Shown here piece after piece: positions 28,800-38,904 of a DNA stretch of 64,000 nucleotides. Each line of letters begins with the position of its first letter. The first letter of the stretch is position 1. Under the pieces are notes generated by a model. The model was not told the origin of the DNA. It saw nothing but the letters and a program-made list of their open reading frames with translations, and did no database searches. Both the position numbers and the translations under genes were made by a program. This DNA comes from Mobilisporobacter senegalensis (GTDB taxonomy: Bacteria; Bacillota; Clostridia; Lachnospirales; Lachnospiraceae), in assembly GCF_003752155.1 (NCBI RefSeq), contig NZ_RJVG01000006.1:124001-188000 (forward strand), given 5' to 3'.

Positions 28800-28833
28800 T
28801 GCCATAATTTCACCAGCTGGTTCCATTATGGCA
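28800..28833. promoter_or_regulatory. inverted repeat at the GH30 transcription start region
   Basis: TGCCATAAT (28800-28808) and ATTATGGCA (28825-28833) are perfect 9-bp arms. The distal arm overlaps the possible -10 CATAAT of the GH30 promoter. It could be an operator or a leader hairpin; there is no U run, so it is not an evident terminator. Confidence 0.4.
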
Positions 28834-28849
28834 GGCTTATTAATATAGA

Positions 28850-28878
28850 AACAGATAACAAATTATCAATAAGGTGTA
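28850..28878 (-). promoter_or_regulatory. shared 29-bp motif upstream of the GH30 gene
   Basis: The second copy of the motif at 27341-27369, placed at a similar distance from a weak -10 element. On the plus strand it starts with AACAGATAACAAATTATCAA. It probably marks co-activation of enzyme and importer. Confidence 0.55.
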
Positions 28879-28939
28879 ATTATTTTGAATATTTATCCTA
28901 TTCATTTAAAATACTTTATTTTTACTATGACCTTCTTAC

Positions 28940-31729
28940 TTATTTCACTAAATTAAATTGAATCCAGTCAATCTGCATACCCGGTTTTACAAAATCCAGT
29001 TTTAATTCATAGAACCCTTCTTCCAGCTCAATTTTAATGAGCTTTTGGGTAATCCATCTGCCATCTGTTCCACTGGTCTGAATGGTAACCATAAATTCAT
29101 CATTTAAAATAACATTACAGGTTGTTTGGGATAAATTGGTATCGGGAGACATAATGTTTACAATAATGCCATACACTCCTGCCTTTGATACTTCTATGGA
29201 TACAGAGGATTTTTCCTTTACTGCTATTTTGGAATCATCATACAAATGCTGTATTTCTTTTGCTAAAAGTTCCTTTCTGGCTTTATATTTCGTTACTATT
29301 TCTCTTGTCTCCTGTTTTCTAAAGAATACAGGTGCCTCCATTAAGAAACGACAAATATTCATGGCGCTGCGTTGTAATTCTCCTATGGTTAAAGAACCAT
29401 TTTCCAGTGATCTTATTGTATTGTCATCTCCAGAATTAATTTCTGCCCCATTATTGTTTATAACCATATATAGATCATTCTGAGCCCGTACCATATGGTT
29501 GGTACTTTTTGTATCTTCAGGACCTCCGGTTATAACATCATTCATTTTTGCCCACCAGTCGGTCATAACGATCCCTTTAAATCCCCATTCTTTGCGAAGA
29601 ATGGTTGTATTCAGATCATAATTTGATGCTGCATAGTGCCCATTAATAGGGTTGTAAGATGTCATAACAGAATTTGCATTGCTCTGTTTGACAGCTATTT
29701 CAAATCCTTTCAGATAGATTTCTCTAAGGGCACGTTCTGAAACTATTGCATCCACCACAGAACGGGCTTTCTCCTGATTGTTGCATGCAAAATGTTTTAG
29801 GGTTGCATTCGATCCTCCCTTCATAATGCCGCGTACTACTGCTGATGCAAAAACTCCGGTAACCAGTGGATCTTCGGAATAATATTCAAAGTTACGTCCA
29901 TTTAGGGGATTCCGGTGAATATTTAGTCCAGGTCCAAGAAGAATGTCAATATGATTACTTAATAATTCTCTACCCTCCATTTCATATAATTCTTCTACCA
30001 GATTTTTATCCCAGGTAGCTGCAAGCAATGTTCCAATTGGGAGCTGGGTTGCTTTTAATCCGCTTTCCATACGAATACCGGAAGGGCCATCTGCAGTACA
30101 TCCAATAGGAATTCCATAATCAAAAAGGCTGTCTCCCACTCCTCCAAAGGCAGATGCTGTTCCTGGAGTTACTTTAGGGCTGCTCATACCTTCTGCTCTT
30201 ACAATAGTTGCAAGTTCCTCATTGGTAAGCTGTGCAATGAATTCTTCCATATTCGCTTTTTTCTCATACACATCCCTTAATTTAATCCCTTGATTCCCTG
30301 TTTGTCTTATTGTTTTAGGCTGATTCTCTTCAATACGTTCTTTCAGGGAAATGGTCTGTATTGGAACTTCTCCATATATAACTTCATACGTACCATTCAC
30401 TTTCCTCTCACCAGTAGTGATTCTCATAAAGCTTTCTACAGGTGCCAAGGCTTGCTCTAATTGCTCTATTACTCTGGTTTCTTCCACATGATAAACAGCT
30501 TTTTCATCTATCTCGATTTTTACTATATTTCTTACACTATTTCCAAGATAGATATGATAATCCCCTTTTTCAAGGACATAGGAGGAAGGATACCCTGTAA
30601 TCCCGCTATCATCATAAGAAGCCATATCATTTACCTGGAAACATAGAGTAATATTTTGTGATTCTCCCGGTTGCAGCGTTTTTGTTTTTTCAAATGCCCC
30701 TAACTCTTTTACCGGTTTTCCTAATTTTCCTTGTGGTGCTTCATAATAGACTTGAACAACTTCCTTTCCCGGAAATTGTTTCCCAATGTTGGTCACTTCT
30801 GCCTCAAGTTGAATATATTCTTTACTCTCTTTCGTAATAATCTTTACTTCTTTGGGTCTGATATTAAAGTCAGTATAAGACAACCCATATCCAAACTCAA
30901 ATTGCACCTTTTCCGGGCAGAATGTCTCAAAATATCGATATCCTACATAGATATCTTCCTGATAATAATTTTTATTCTCTCCACCATAATTACTGGTGGA
31001 TGGATAATCTTTTATGGAGTATGCAATTGTATCTGTTAATTTTCCACCAGGTGTTATAACGCCTGTTAATACATCTGCTGCTGCATTCCCACCTTCGATT
31101 CCCCCCTGCCATACATAAATGACTCCTTTTAGAGAATTCTGATAACTGGCATTATTCATCCAGTTCATATCAATAATCCCGGCTACATTTAATACCACCA
31201 CTACCTGCTCAAAATGTTTGCAGACCATCTCAAGCATATCTTTTTCTTCCTGGGTCAACTGATAGCTTCCTGGGATGTCTGCATTGTCTTTATCCTCTCC
31301 TGCGGTACGTCCAATCACTACAATTCCTTTTTCTGATTTAGCCCTCGCCTCTATTACAATCTCTTCTGGCAAAAACATCTCCTTCTGATTCCAAGGCTCT
31401 GCTGCCCAGCCTCCTCCTCCGTTATCAAAAGGATTTTCTCCGATCCAATCTTCATAAATCTTTGCCAGTTCTTCATTCACCTTTATTTTTTTACCATTCC
31501 TAAGTCCATCTAAAAGATTGGTTGTATATTCAACATTGACTGCTCCACCTGAACCTGTACCGCTTCTATAATAATTAATCTGTGTTCTTCCAAATACAGA
31601 AATTATTTCTCCTTCCCCAATTGGCAATATTTGATCGTCATTCTTTAATAACACTGCCCCTTCTGCTGCCACTTTTCTGGAAAACTCTGCAAACCCTTTT
31701 AATGGTATACCAACTTTTTGTTCATTCAC
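28940..31729 (-). CDS. GH3 beta-glucosidase with swapped domain order
   Basis: A cytosolic family GH3 beta-glucosidase of 929 residues. Its domain order is reversed: the alpha/beta sandwich (residues 10-250, starting with AAEGAVLLKND) and a fibronectin-like domain (about 280-400) come first, and the catalytic barrel follows (about 490-800). The nucleophile is D724 in GIVMTDWW, and KHFACN in the barrel binds substrate. A C-terminal carbohydrate-binding-like tail follows. This order is known from Ruminococcus and Butyrivibrio beta-glucosidases. The start is GTG at 31729 with GGAGGTAGG upstream. It should release glucose from imported beta-gluco-oligosaccharides and lies divergent to an AraC regulator. 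Confidence 0.9.
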   Translation of the reverse strand: MNEQKVGIPLKGFAEFSRKVAAEGAVLLKNDDQILPIGEGEIISVFGRTQINYYRSGTGSGGAVNVEYTTNLLDGLRNGKKIKVNEELAKIYEDWIGENPFDNGGGGWAAEPWNQKEMFLPEEIVIEARAKSEKGIVVIGRTAGEDKDNADIPGSYQLTQEEKDMLEMVCKHFEQVVVVLNVAGIIDMNWMNNASYQNSLKGVIYVWQGGIEGGNAAADVLTGVITPGGKLTDTIAYSIKDYPSTSNYGGENKNYYQEDIYVGYRYFETFCPEKVQFEFGYGLSYTDFNIRPKEVKIITKESKEYIQLEAEVTNIGKQFPGKEVVQVYYEAPQGKLGKPVKELGAFEKTKTLQPGESQNITLCFQVNDMASYDDSGITGYPSSYVLEKGDYHIYLGNSVRNIVKIEIDEKAVYHVEETRVIEQLEQALAPVESFMRITTGERKVNGTYEVIYGEVPIQTISLKERIEENQPKTIRQTGNQGIKLRDVYEKKANMEEFIAQLTNEELATIVRAEGMSSPKVTPGTASAFGGVGDSLFDYGIPIGCTADGPSGIRMESGLKATQLPIGTLLAATWDKNLVEELYEMEGRELLSNHIDILLGPGLNIHRNPLNGRNFEYYSEDPLVTGVFASAVVRGIMKGGSNATLKHFACNNQEKARSVVDAIVSERALREIYLKGFEIAVKQSNANSVMTSYNPINGHYAASNYDLNTTILRKEWGFKGIVMTDWWAKMNDVITGGPEDTKSTNHMVRAQNDLYMVINNNGAEINSGDDNTIRSLENGSLTIGELQRSAMNICRFLMEAPVFFRKQETREIVTKYKARKELLAKEIQHLYDDSKIAVKEKSSVSIEVSKAGVYGIIVNIMSPDTNLSQTTCNVILNDEFMVTIQTSGTDGRWITQKLIKIELEEGFYELKLDFVKPGMQIDWIQFNLVK

Positions 31730-31761
31730 TTTTACCTACCTCCAACTATAAGAATGATATT

Positions 31762-31794
31762 ATTATAGCGAATGAAATAAAACTATGATATAAT
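31762..31794. promoter_or_regulatory. divergent promoter region of GH3 and araC-type genes
   Basis: TATAAT occurs on the plus strand at 31789-31794 towards the AraC-type gene and on the minus strand at 31762-31767 towards the GH3 gene. Neither has a good -35 at 17 bp, which fits activator-dependent control. Confidence 0.35.
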
Positions 31795-31840
31795 TTCTCT
31801 ACACAAAAATATAAATATTTTGTCATGGAAGGAGTCTGCA

Positions 31841-32743
31841 ATGAATTATCCTGAACAGAAAAGAGAAATCATCAATGGAATTCCATATGACTACCTGTGC
31901 CACATTCAGGAGGTCACTGGTCCAGGAAATGTATACCCGGCCCATTATCATAGTTATATTGAAATATTATACTGTATCTCCGGTACTTATGACGTTCTCT
32001 TAAATGGAAAGCATCATAAATTTACAGAGGGGGATATGACATTAATTAATTCCAAAGAAGTTCATCAAATAAATTCTCAATCTCCCACTGGAGGGCAGTA
32101 TATTGTTCTTCGCTTTGAACCTGAAATTATTTATAATAGTATGTTTCATAATTATCTGGAATTAAAATATGTGCTTCCCTTTGTTTTAGAAAGCTCTAAC
32201 CATCAGAAAATAATTGAAAAAAAAGATATTCAGTCCACTTTTATCCCTGAACTTTTTTATGAAATATTAAAGGAATTTGAAACGGAAGGTTATGGATATG
32301 AACTGGCAGTCAAAAACCACATTGGTAGGATCTTTCTTTGGATCTTACGTTATTTCCACGAAAAAGGTGTTGATTTTACCATATCTGAGGATACCTATGA
32401 CGACCTTATAAAACGCTTGCAGCCTTCCCTTGATTATGTGCTTGAGCATTATGATGAAGAGATAAAAGCAACAGATATGGCTGATTTATGCAATATGAGC
32501 TACAGCTATTTCTCCAGGGTTTTTAACCGTCAGATGAATATGAATTTTAATGAATATCTAAACCATGTACGAATTATGGAAGCCGAGAAATTATTAGTCT
32601 CCACAACTATGAATATAACAGAGATTTCGGTAGCTGTAGGTTTTAATACTACCAGTTATTTTATAAAACTTTTTAAATCTTGTAAAAATATCTCACCGAA
32701 GCATTTCCGAAAAGAATTTGTAATCTCTCGTGATTCTAAATAA
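31841..32743 (+). CDS. AraC-family regulator with cupin sensor domain
   Basis: A transcription regulator of about 300 residues. An N-terminal cupin (PAHYHSYIEILYCISGTYDV; GDMTLINSKEVHQI) binds the effector, and a C-terminal AraC-type double helix-turn-helix binds DNA (DMADLCNMSYSYFSRVFNRQ). I start it at 31841, where AAGGAG lies seven bases upstream, not at the TTG at 31820. It is transcribed away from the GH3 gene and is its likely activator. A beta-glucoside or similar sugar is the probable effector, inferred from position. Confidence 0.9.
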   Translation: MNYPEQKREIINGIPYDYLCHIQEVTGPGNVYPAHYHSYIEILYCISGTYDVLLNGKHHKFTEGDMTLINSKEVHQINSQSPTGGQYIVLRFEPEIIYNSMFHNYLELKYVLPFVLESSNHQKIIEKKDIQSTFIPELFYEILKEFETEGYGYELAVKNHIGRIFLWILRYFHEKGVDFTISEDTYDDLIKRLQPSLDYVLEHYDEEIKATDMADLCNMSYSYFSRVFNRQMNMNFNEYLNHVRIMEAEKLLVSTTMNITEISVAVGFNTTSYFIKLFKSCKNISPKHFRKEFVISRDSK

Positions 32744-32752
32744 ATGCAAAAC

Positions 32753-32817
32753 AGGGTTATTGCAAAATATATATTCATCTTAAATTACCAAGATGCTTAT
32801 TTTGTAATAACCCTTTA
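32753..32817. terminator. bidirectional terminator between araC-type and chemoreceptor genes
   Basis: AGGGTTATTGCAAAAT (32753-32768) pairs with ATTTTGTAATAACCCT (32799-32814), and an inner CATCTT/AAGATG stem stacks on it. The two flanking genes converge here, so it can serve both. Confidence 0.8.
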
Positions 32818-32833
32818 TGTAACTGTTTATTCC

Positions 32834-34510
32834 TTATAATTTAAATTGTCCCGTTAATTTTTCAAGATCAATTGCAATTTCCTGCAATTCACTTGCTGAC
32901 CGGGAAATACTTCCCATATTGGCTAATTGCTGTTCCAGGGAAGAATATATCTCCTGGTTAAAGGAAGAGGACTCTTGAGAGATAGCGGAAATATTTTCAA
33001 TGGCACCTACTACTTCATTTTTATCACCATTTACTTTCGTAATGCCATCAATCAATACTTGTATTTCTTCAATAATACCGGCTACTGTACCATCAATGGT
33101 TTCAAAAGCTTCTCCTGTTTCCTGGGAAACTAACGTAGTTTTGTCCATAACCTCTGAACTTTGTTCCATATAATTTTGGGTTGTAGATATAGTAGTACTA
33201 ATTTCTTGTATAATATTCTCTATCCCTGATATGGAATTTGTGGTCTGTTCAGATAACTTACTGATTTCATCTGCAACTACTGCAAATCCCTTTCCATGTT
33301 CACCGGCTCTTGCGCTTTCAATTGCTGCATTTAACGCAAGCAGATTGGTTTCTTCTGCCACATTCTTTATAACAGTAGTAATTTGTGTGATAGCTTCTGA
33401 TTTTGAACTAAGCATATCTATCATTTCTTTTATTTGTGATGTCATCCTAACATTATCAATGATTGCATGTTGAAGATCTTGTATTCTTTCTGTACCCAGT
33501 TGATTCGCATTCCTTGTCTTTTGTATACTTTCTTTCATCATATCAGCTCTATGGGAAATGATATCTATTTCCTGAGCCAGCATATTTAATACTTCCAGTC
33601 CCTCTTGTGAATTGGCAGCTAAATTAGCAGATCCAATGGAAAGTTCTTCTGAAGCTTTTGATATCCCCTCGGATGCGTTCGATGTCTCTTCTATGGCTGA
33701 TGCAAGATTTTGTGAACTTTTTGAAACCTGATTGGAATTCTTTTGTATATCCCCAACCATTCCCTTTAAAGTTTCCCTCATATGTTCCATGGCAACACAC
33801 ATCTCTCCGATTTCATCTTTGCTCTTATGTTCAAACCTTCCGGTAAAATCTCCCTCTGCAAAAGTTTTAAGCCTTTTTGACATCATTGTAATCGGTCTGA
33901 TAATATTTCTTGCCACTACAGTTCCTATCACTATTGCAAGAATCATAATAATTACAGATATAATGATTGTTTCAATCACAGACTGTGTTATTTGACCATA
34001 CATACCTTTGAGTGAAATTCCAAGATTTAATGCTCCTGATAATTCTTCGTTATAAACAAAGTCTGTTGAAATATTATATACTTTTTCCCCATCAGATGTT
34101 TCTAAAATATGTCCTACTGTTTTTTGCTGGTTTACTACTTCAGACACATCACCTTCTGAGGTCGCTGCTGAAACCCCGTCGGCAGTATTGTCATCTGATG
34201 CCTCTTTAATTTCACTGTTGTCTGAAACAATAACCATTGAGTTTTCATCTGAAAGAGAAATATACTCAATATTTTCATTACTCTCCTGTTTAATTTCTTT
34301 AAAAATATCCTGAAGTTCCTTAATATTCGTAATATTATTCTTACTGATCTCTCTTTTAATACTGGTAATCAATGTCCTCCCATCACTTTCCATTTGATTT
34401 GTAACCGCATTTTGAAGCATATAATAGGACAACCCTGTAAACGACACCGTACAAATAAATATAAGTAAGATAATGACTGTAAGAATTTTTTTGGTTAATG
34501 AGTTTATCAT
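32834..34510 (-). CDS. methyl-accepting chemotaxis protein
   Basis: A transmembrane chemoreceptor of 558 residues: TM1 at about 8-30, a small extracellular sensor to about 175, TM2 to about 200, HAMP, then the methyl-accepting coiled coil. The signalling hairpin reads [21 protein letters not shown]. The sensor is short and rich in Asp, Ser and Glu, with no recognised fold. It lies between the AraC-type gene and the giant beta-helix protein, so both glycan loci of this window carry a chemoreceptor. The ligand is unknown. Confidence 0.9.
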   Translation of the reverse strand: MINSLTKKILTVIILLIFICTVSFTGLSYYMLQNAVTNQMESDGRTLITSIKREISKNNITNIKELQDIFKEIKQESNENIEYISLSDENSMVIVSDNSEIKEASDDNTADGVSAATSEGDVSEVVNQQKTVGHILETSDGEKVYNISTDFVYNEELSGALNLGISLKGMYGQITQSVIETIIISVIIMILAIVIGTVVARNIIRPITMMSKRLKTFAEGDFTGRFEHKSKDEIGEMCVAMEHMRETLKGMVGDIQKNSNQVSKSSQNLASAIEETSNASEGISKASEELSIGSANLAANSQEGLEVLNMLAQEIDIISHRADMMKESIQKTRNANQLGTERIQDLQHAIIDNVRMTSQIKEMIDMLSSKSEAITQITTVIKNVAEETNLLALNAAIESARAGEHGKGFAVVADEISKLSEQTTNSISGIENIIQEISTTISTTQNYMEQSSEVMDKTTLVSQETGEAFETIDGTVAGIIEEIQVLIDGITKVNGDKNEVVGAIENISAISQESSSFNQEIYSSLEQQLANMGSISRSASELQEIAIDLEKLTGQFKL

Positions 34511-34614
34511 TTGTTCTGTCTCCCCGTTTTCTGCATTTTTCTATGTTTTTTTACATATTAATACATTATAAACTATTTTGATTTTAAAGTAAATAGTTTG
34601 ATAGTCCAATAATC

Positions 34615-37600
34615 CTATCGTGACTTTTTGCCCTGTACTTTAACTTTACAACTTGCAGTAGCTCCACTCTTCATAGTAATAGTTATGGTAGCAGTTCCTG
34701 CTGCAATACCTTTGATTTTCCCTTTTTTATCAACGGTTGCGACTTTCTTATTGGAACTGTTCCACTTTCTGACTGTGTCACCTGAGGGATATCTGGATGA
34801 CAATTTCAAGCTTGTGGTTGTTTTCTGCACTTGTAATGTAATGCTGGCCTTATTAAATTTTACTTCTGCTACTGTAATTTTACAGATTGCTTTTTGTCCA
34901 CTTTTAGATATTGCTGTAATGGTGGCAATTCCTTTTCCTTTCGCCGTTACTTTTCCATTTTTGTCAACAGAAGCTACTTTTTTATTGCTGGACTTCCATG
35001 TGACACTTTTGTTTTCCCCATTCTTTGGAGTATATGCGACTGTCAGCTTTAAAGTTTTGCCTTTGGCGATGGTAGCAGATGTCTTTGATAGTTTAATGGT
35101 AGTGACCGGATCTGTTACTGTATCAGGAACTACAGGTGCCGGTATATCATTCCGTGGATTTGTTGGTCCAGGGGTTGGACCAGGTGCCGTCCCCTTTCTC
35201 ACAAGTCCTTTTACTGCTGCTTCCAATTTTACCATCGCTTCTTCTGCTTCCTGCCTGCTTGCCTTTTCGTCTATAAGGATACTTTTAGCTCTGTTTAACC
35301 CATCTACGAACATTTTCCAGGATGCTGCAGTGTACTGTGCCTCCTTCAAATCACTAACTTCTGCAATTTTCTTTTCTAAAACAAATTTTACATCTTCAAC
35401 AGAATCTGAAGGCTGCTTTCCTTCTTTTATTCCATCAATTAGTGTTGCAACACCGTTTTGATATTTAAGAATAAACTCTCTGGCATATCCTTTTCCCCCC
35501 ACGCCGGTACTGATTCCATTTCCAGTACCATTTACGATACTGTTTATCCCAACCAGAGGGCCATCTCCATTTGCAATTTCTACAATACAGGCATTTTCTA
35601 CAATTACATTCTCTTTATTTGGAACCTCAATTGCATTATCCAAAAATATACTGGCACCATTAGTATTAATAAGTACATCATATACACCAAGTCCCACTGC
35701 ATAATGGGTTTCTACTCTGTTAGCAACTTTATATGCAGCATAACCTTTTACTGTACCGTCATGGCTCATCCATTCCTCTTGGTTCTGTGGATCATAAGGT
35801 GTCTCATATTGATAGAAGTACATACGTCCGCCGTTACCGTTCCACAATGTGGTATACTCTTGGAAATGTTCATTAAACAGACCGTACATAGTCATATCAT
35901 CTCCATTGACAAGAAGTCCGTTTCTTGACTTATTCAAATCCCATGCCACCCCATCACCGTGATCTGCCCTCCAGATCCAGAAATGGTCACCAATAACATC
36001 ATCGCTGTTTATTTCCAGTGCAATATCTGCAGATGCAACGCCTCCATGGACACCTCCTACTCTAAAGAATAAGTCGGATAATAGGATTGGATTGGAAGAA
36101 TGATCTTTGCTGCTTCCTTTTTCTCCAACCAATAACAGGTGATCGGAATAGGTTCCTGCATCAAAAATGATTCCTGCAATAGTAACACCATCCACATCAT
36201 TAACGATCATTGCTGCTTTGCTATTGGTTGGTATAATGGTTGCAAGACCAATGCCCAGAATAATGGTATTTGGATTCTTTACAACAATCGGCTCTTGTGC
36301 ATAATAGATACCAGGTGTCATTAAAATATGTTTTCCGGCTTCTAAAGCTGCATTAATGGTTGCTCCATTGTCTACATCTGGTTTTGCAATATAAAACTGG
36401 TCAAGGCTTAAAGACTCTCCTGCTCCTATATTGCCTTCTGACCAGGTTACACCTATGGAATCCTTACGGACAGATGGAACAAATATCTTATACTCATCAT
36501 TATCCAAATATAAAAATGGCTTCTCCCTGATAATCGGAGTCGTTTCGATATTCGTATAATTGTTGCCTCCCTGACCTAATTCCCAGTTATTTTCCGGTGC
36601 ACCAGCTACTCCCTGGAAGAATCCATTCCAGTTGACTCCATAAAAACCTGCCTCTAAATTACAGTTTCTGGTATAATACTGCTGTTGTGAATAAGAACCT
36701 GCTTCTTTATGAAAGATACTATCGGCTGCATAACCGCCGCTTGCCCATCCATAATACCAGTCAAAAACAGATCTGCGTTCTATATTCATACGTCTAAGGG
36801 GCGCTGCTTGAGAAACTCCCCACTTAAAGTTGAAATATAGATCTTCATTATTATCCGTATCTATAATACTGAGATTTTCTGCAGAACGCCAAAAATTACA
36901 GGTTGCATTATTGTTAGGTAAATATGCAGGTGTTTCTATATTTTTAATTTTGGTTTCAAGAGGTGTTTTACCAAGACCTGCTATATGTGTGTAAAAACCG
37001 ATCTGCATCATGGAGGTATCTGTATAATCACCTGGTTTAAACATTAGTGCATAACGTTCCGGTCCAAATTGCTCATTTTTCTGGATCTCATAAATTCTTG
37101 CCACTTCCTTATCTATTAATGCTGTGTCATCTGTCTTTGAAAAGAAAATCATATTTTTCCCGAAGGTTTTTATTTCTAACGATATCGGTTCTGACTCATT
37201 ACTCTTACCATATATATTACTTGCTATAATTTTATAATAATTTGCATATTTATCACTATTTGGAGCCGTATCAATATATTCTTCCATATCTGTTGTACCA
37301 ATTAACATATATGGGGCAAATTTACTGGATGCCTTGTAGATTTCATAATTTTCTGCTGCATCGTCTGCTTTCCAGGTCAGCTTCATGCTATTGCCATCTT
37401 GTTGGATATCCAGCTCCTTTGGTATCTCAGGGCGGTTTCCTGCCAGAGTGGTGACAGAATATTCCCTTCCTTGTGAAAAAGAATCATTTCCATTTACAGT
37501 ATAAATAACATAATAATATGTTGTATTAAATCCAAGACCAGTATCTGTAAAAGTAGTATTGACCGTTTCATTTCCTACCTTTATATAATTTCCATTGCTG

Positions 37601-38844
37601 CTGTCAGCACGCCATATTTCGTACCCGGTAAAGATAGTATTTTCTACCTGCTCCCAGGTAAGTGTTATGGAGGTTCCTTCTATATTTTCTGCTTTAACCT
37701 TTGTTACCTTTTTCGGCGGTGTCTGGGTATGAATAATAAACTTTTCATTCTCTGTAAGAATTCCTTCATAAGGAGTTACAAGCTTTTGATTTTGAACCGT
37801 AAGATAAGCTCCGGTAGCATTATTTTTAAACGCTACTGTTCCATCTCCCTGTGGTTCCATGGTAACAGATTCCCAACCCGTTGGCTGCTGCCTGTTAATT
37901 TGGAATACTGAATTACTCGTGGCTTTCCACATGGTATTATACTGCTTTGATTGGAAATTAATTACCGGAGCGTTATTAAATGCCCCATAGTAAGCAGTAA
38001 ACTTCCCATTATCCGGAATTGTATCTGTTTGTGAAAGACTTACATCAATGGAATGATCATTTATACCATCCACTGTAACTAACTTTCCTGTTCCCTTGTG
38101 CTCTATGTAAACCTCTGCATTCACTTCTTCCTCTGGTTCATATTTTGCTTCAACAATGATAAATTGTTCCCCTTCTCCAGATACTTCATTTGTAACCATC
38201 AGACGATTATCAGTACCGACCGTCAGATATTTCTGTAATCTGCCATCCTTAATTGCCACAATACCATTTCCCAAATCGTATAAATAGAATGCTTCCCATC
38301 CACTGACCTCTGTTTTTACAGGTTGATTTGTATTAATGATATCTTCACCGGAAATATTCTCTGATTTAAGCATCCTCCATCCGTTTCCTTTGGATGAGAA
38401 ACTTACCTGGGTATTATTTTGTGGATTCTTTCTCATTTGAAAAAGTGCCATATTAGATAAATTGTTTCCATTATTTTCGATGATTTCCCCATCTGCGGTA
38501 ACTGCCTGATGATTATCACCTGTTACCTGAATTGCTTTTTTTGTCTTTACGGACACAATGTATGTATAAGCATCATTAGGTTCATAATTTACATCACCCA
38601 ATGGTGCTTTTGTTTCTTCTATTGCTTTTATCTCTTCTGTTTCCGTTCCTTCCATTACCTGATCACTTTCTGGTATCTTTATTTCTTCCGCCTCTTCTGT
38701 TTGTTCAGATACTTCTACTTCTTCTGATTCTTCTGTTGTATTGTCTGCTGGTACTTCTGCTGCAAAAGAAAAGTCAGCAGATGTTGTACAAAGCATACAT
38801 GCTATTAAAATAATTGATAAAACTTTCTGAAACTTTTTAAACAT
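34615..38844 (-). CDS. giant secreted beta-helix protein with FN3, FIVAR and Ig-like domains; putative glycan-active enzyme
   Basis: A 1409-residue exported protein. The layout is a signal peptide (1-29), Glu-rich linker (30-80), trefoil-like region (80-370), two fibronectin type III domains (381-470, 470-558), a large beta-helix (about 560-1135), FIVAR (1138-1211), Pro-rich linker and two Ig-like Big_2 domains (1246-1406). The beta-helix contains FWRSAENLS, WGVSQAAPLRRM, REKPFLYLD, NSDDVIGDHFWIWRADHGDG and EHFQEYTTLWNGNGGR. I recall close relatives in Streptomyces labelled 'adenylyl cyclase'; nothing here supports cyclase activity. With GH30 and GH3 nearby, an extracellular beta-glucanase is the working guess. 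Catalytic residues are not assigned. The leader shares GAAAGGAGGATT with the GH87 gene. Confidence 0.75.
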   Translation of the reverse strand: MFKKFQKVLSIILIACMLCTTSADFSFAAEVPADNTTEESEEVEVSEQTEEAEEIKIPESDQVMEGTETEEIKAIEETKAPLGDVNYEPNDAYTYIVSVKTKKAIQVTGDNHQAVTADGEIIENNGNNLSNMALFQMRKNPQNNTQVSFSSKGNGWRMLKSENISGEDIINTNQPVKTEVSGWEAFYLYDLGNGIVAIKDGRLQKYLTVGTDNRLMVTNEVSGEGEQFIIVEAKYEPEEEVNAEVYIEHKGTGKLVTVDGINDHSIDVSLSQTDTIPDNGKFTAYYGAFNNAPVINFQSKQYNTMWKATSNSVFQINRQQPTGWESVTMEPQGDGTVAFKNNATGAYLTVQNQKLVTPYEGILTENEKFIIHTQTPPKKVTKVKAENIEGTSITLTWEQVENTIFTGYEIWRADSSNGNYIKVGNETVNTTFTDTGLGFNTTYYYVIYTVNGNDSFSQGREYSVTTLAGNRPEIPKELDIQQDGNSMKLTWKADDAAENYEIYKASSKFAPYMLIGTTDMEEYIDTAPNSDKYANYYKIIASNIYGKSNESEPISLEIKTFGKNMIFFSKTDDTALIDKEVARIYEIQKNEQFGPERYALMFKPGDYTDTSMMQIGFYTHIAGLGKTPLETKIKNIETPAYLPNNNATCNFWRSAENLSIIDTDNNEDLYFNFKWGVSQAAPLRRMNIERRSVFDWYYGWASGGYAADSIFHKEAGSYSQQQYYTRNCNLEAGFYGVNWNGFFQGVAGAPENNWELGQGGNNYTNIETTPIIREKPFLYLDNDEYKIFVPSVRKDSIGVTWSEGNIGAGESLSLDQFYIAKPDVDNGATINAALEAGKHILMTPGIYYAQEPIVVKNPNTIILGIGLATIIPTNSKAAMIVNDVDGVTIAGIIFDAGTYSDHLLLVGEKGSSKDHSSNPILLSDLFFRVGGVHGGVASADIALEINSDDVIGDHFWIWRADHGDGVAWDLNKSRNGLLVNGDDMTMYGLFNEHFQEYTTLWNGNGGRMYFYQYETPYDPQNQEEWMSHDGTVKGYAAYKVANRVETHYAVGLGVYDVLINTNGASIFLDNAIEVPNKENVIVENACIVEIANGDGPLVGINSIVNGTGNGISTGVGGKGYAREFILKYQNGVATLIDGIKEGKQPSDSVEDVKFVLEKKIAEVSDLKEAQYTAASWKMFVDGLNRAKSILIDEKASRQEAEEAMVKLEAAVKGLVRKGTAPGPTPGPTNPRNDIPAPVVPDTVTDPVTTIKLSKTSATIAKGKTLKLTVAYTPKNGENKSVTWKSSNKKVASVDKNGKVTAKGKGIATITAISKSGQKAICKITVAEVKFNKASITLQVQKTTTSLKLSSRYPSGDTVRKWNSSNKKVATVDKKGKIKGIAAGTATITITMKSGATASCKVKVQGKKSR

Positions 38845-38904
38845 AGAATCTCCTTCTCCTCTCTGAATATTTCATGATTTCATGATCATTAATAAAATGT
38901 TTAA

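Noticed and set aside
34628-35461. 277-residue open frame on the plus strand opposite the Ig-like domains
   Set aside because: It is antisense to a well-supported secreted protein, lacks a ribosome binding site and has a low-complexity Phe/Ser/Thr-rich sequence typical of a reverse-strand shadow.
34615-38844. Adenylyl cyclase label
   Set aside because: The protein has a signal peptide and extracellular domains, and no cyclase catalytic motif is visible. I treat the label as an inherited misannotation.
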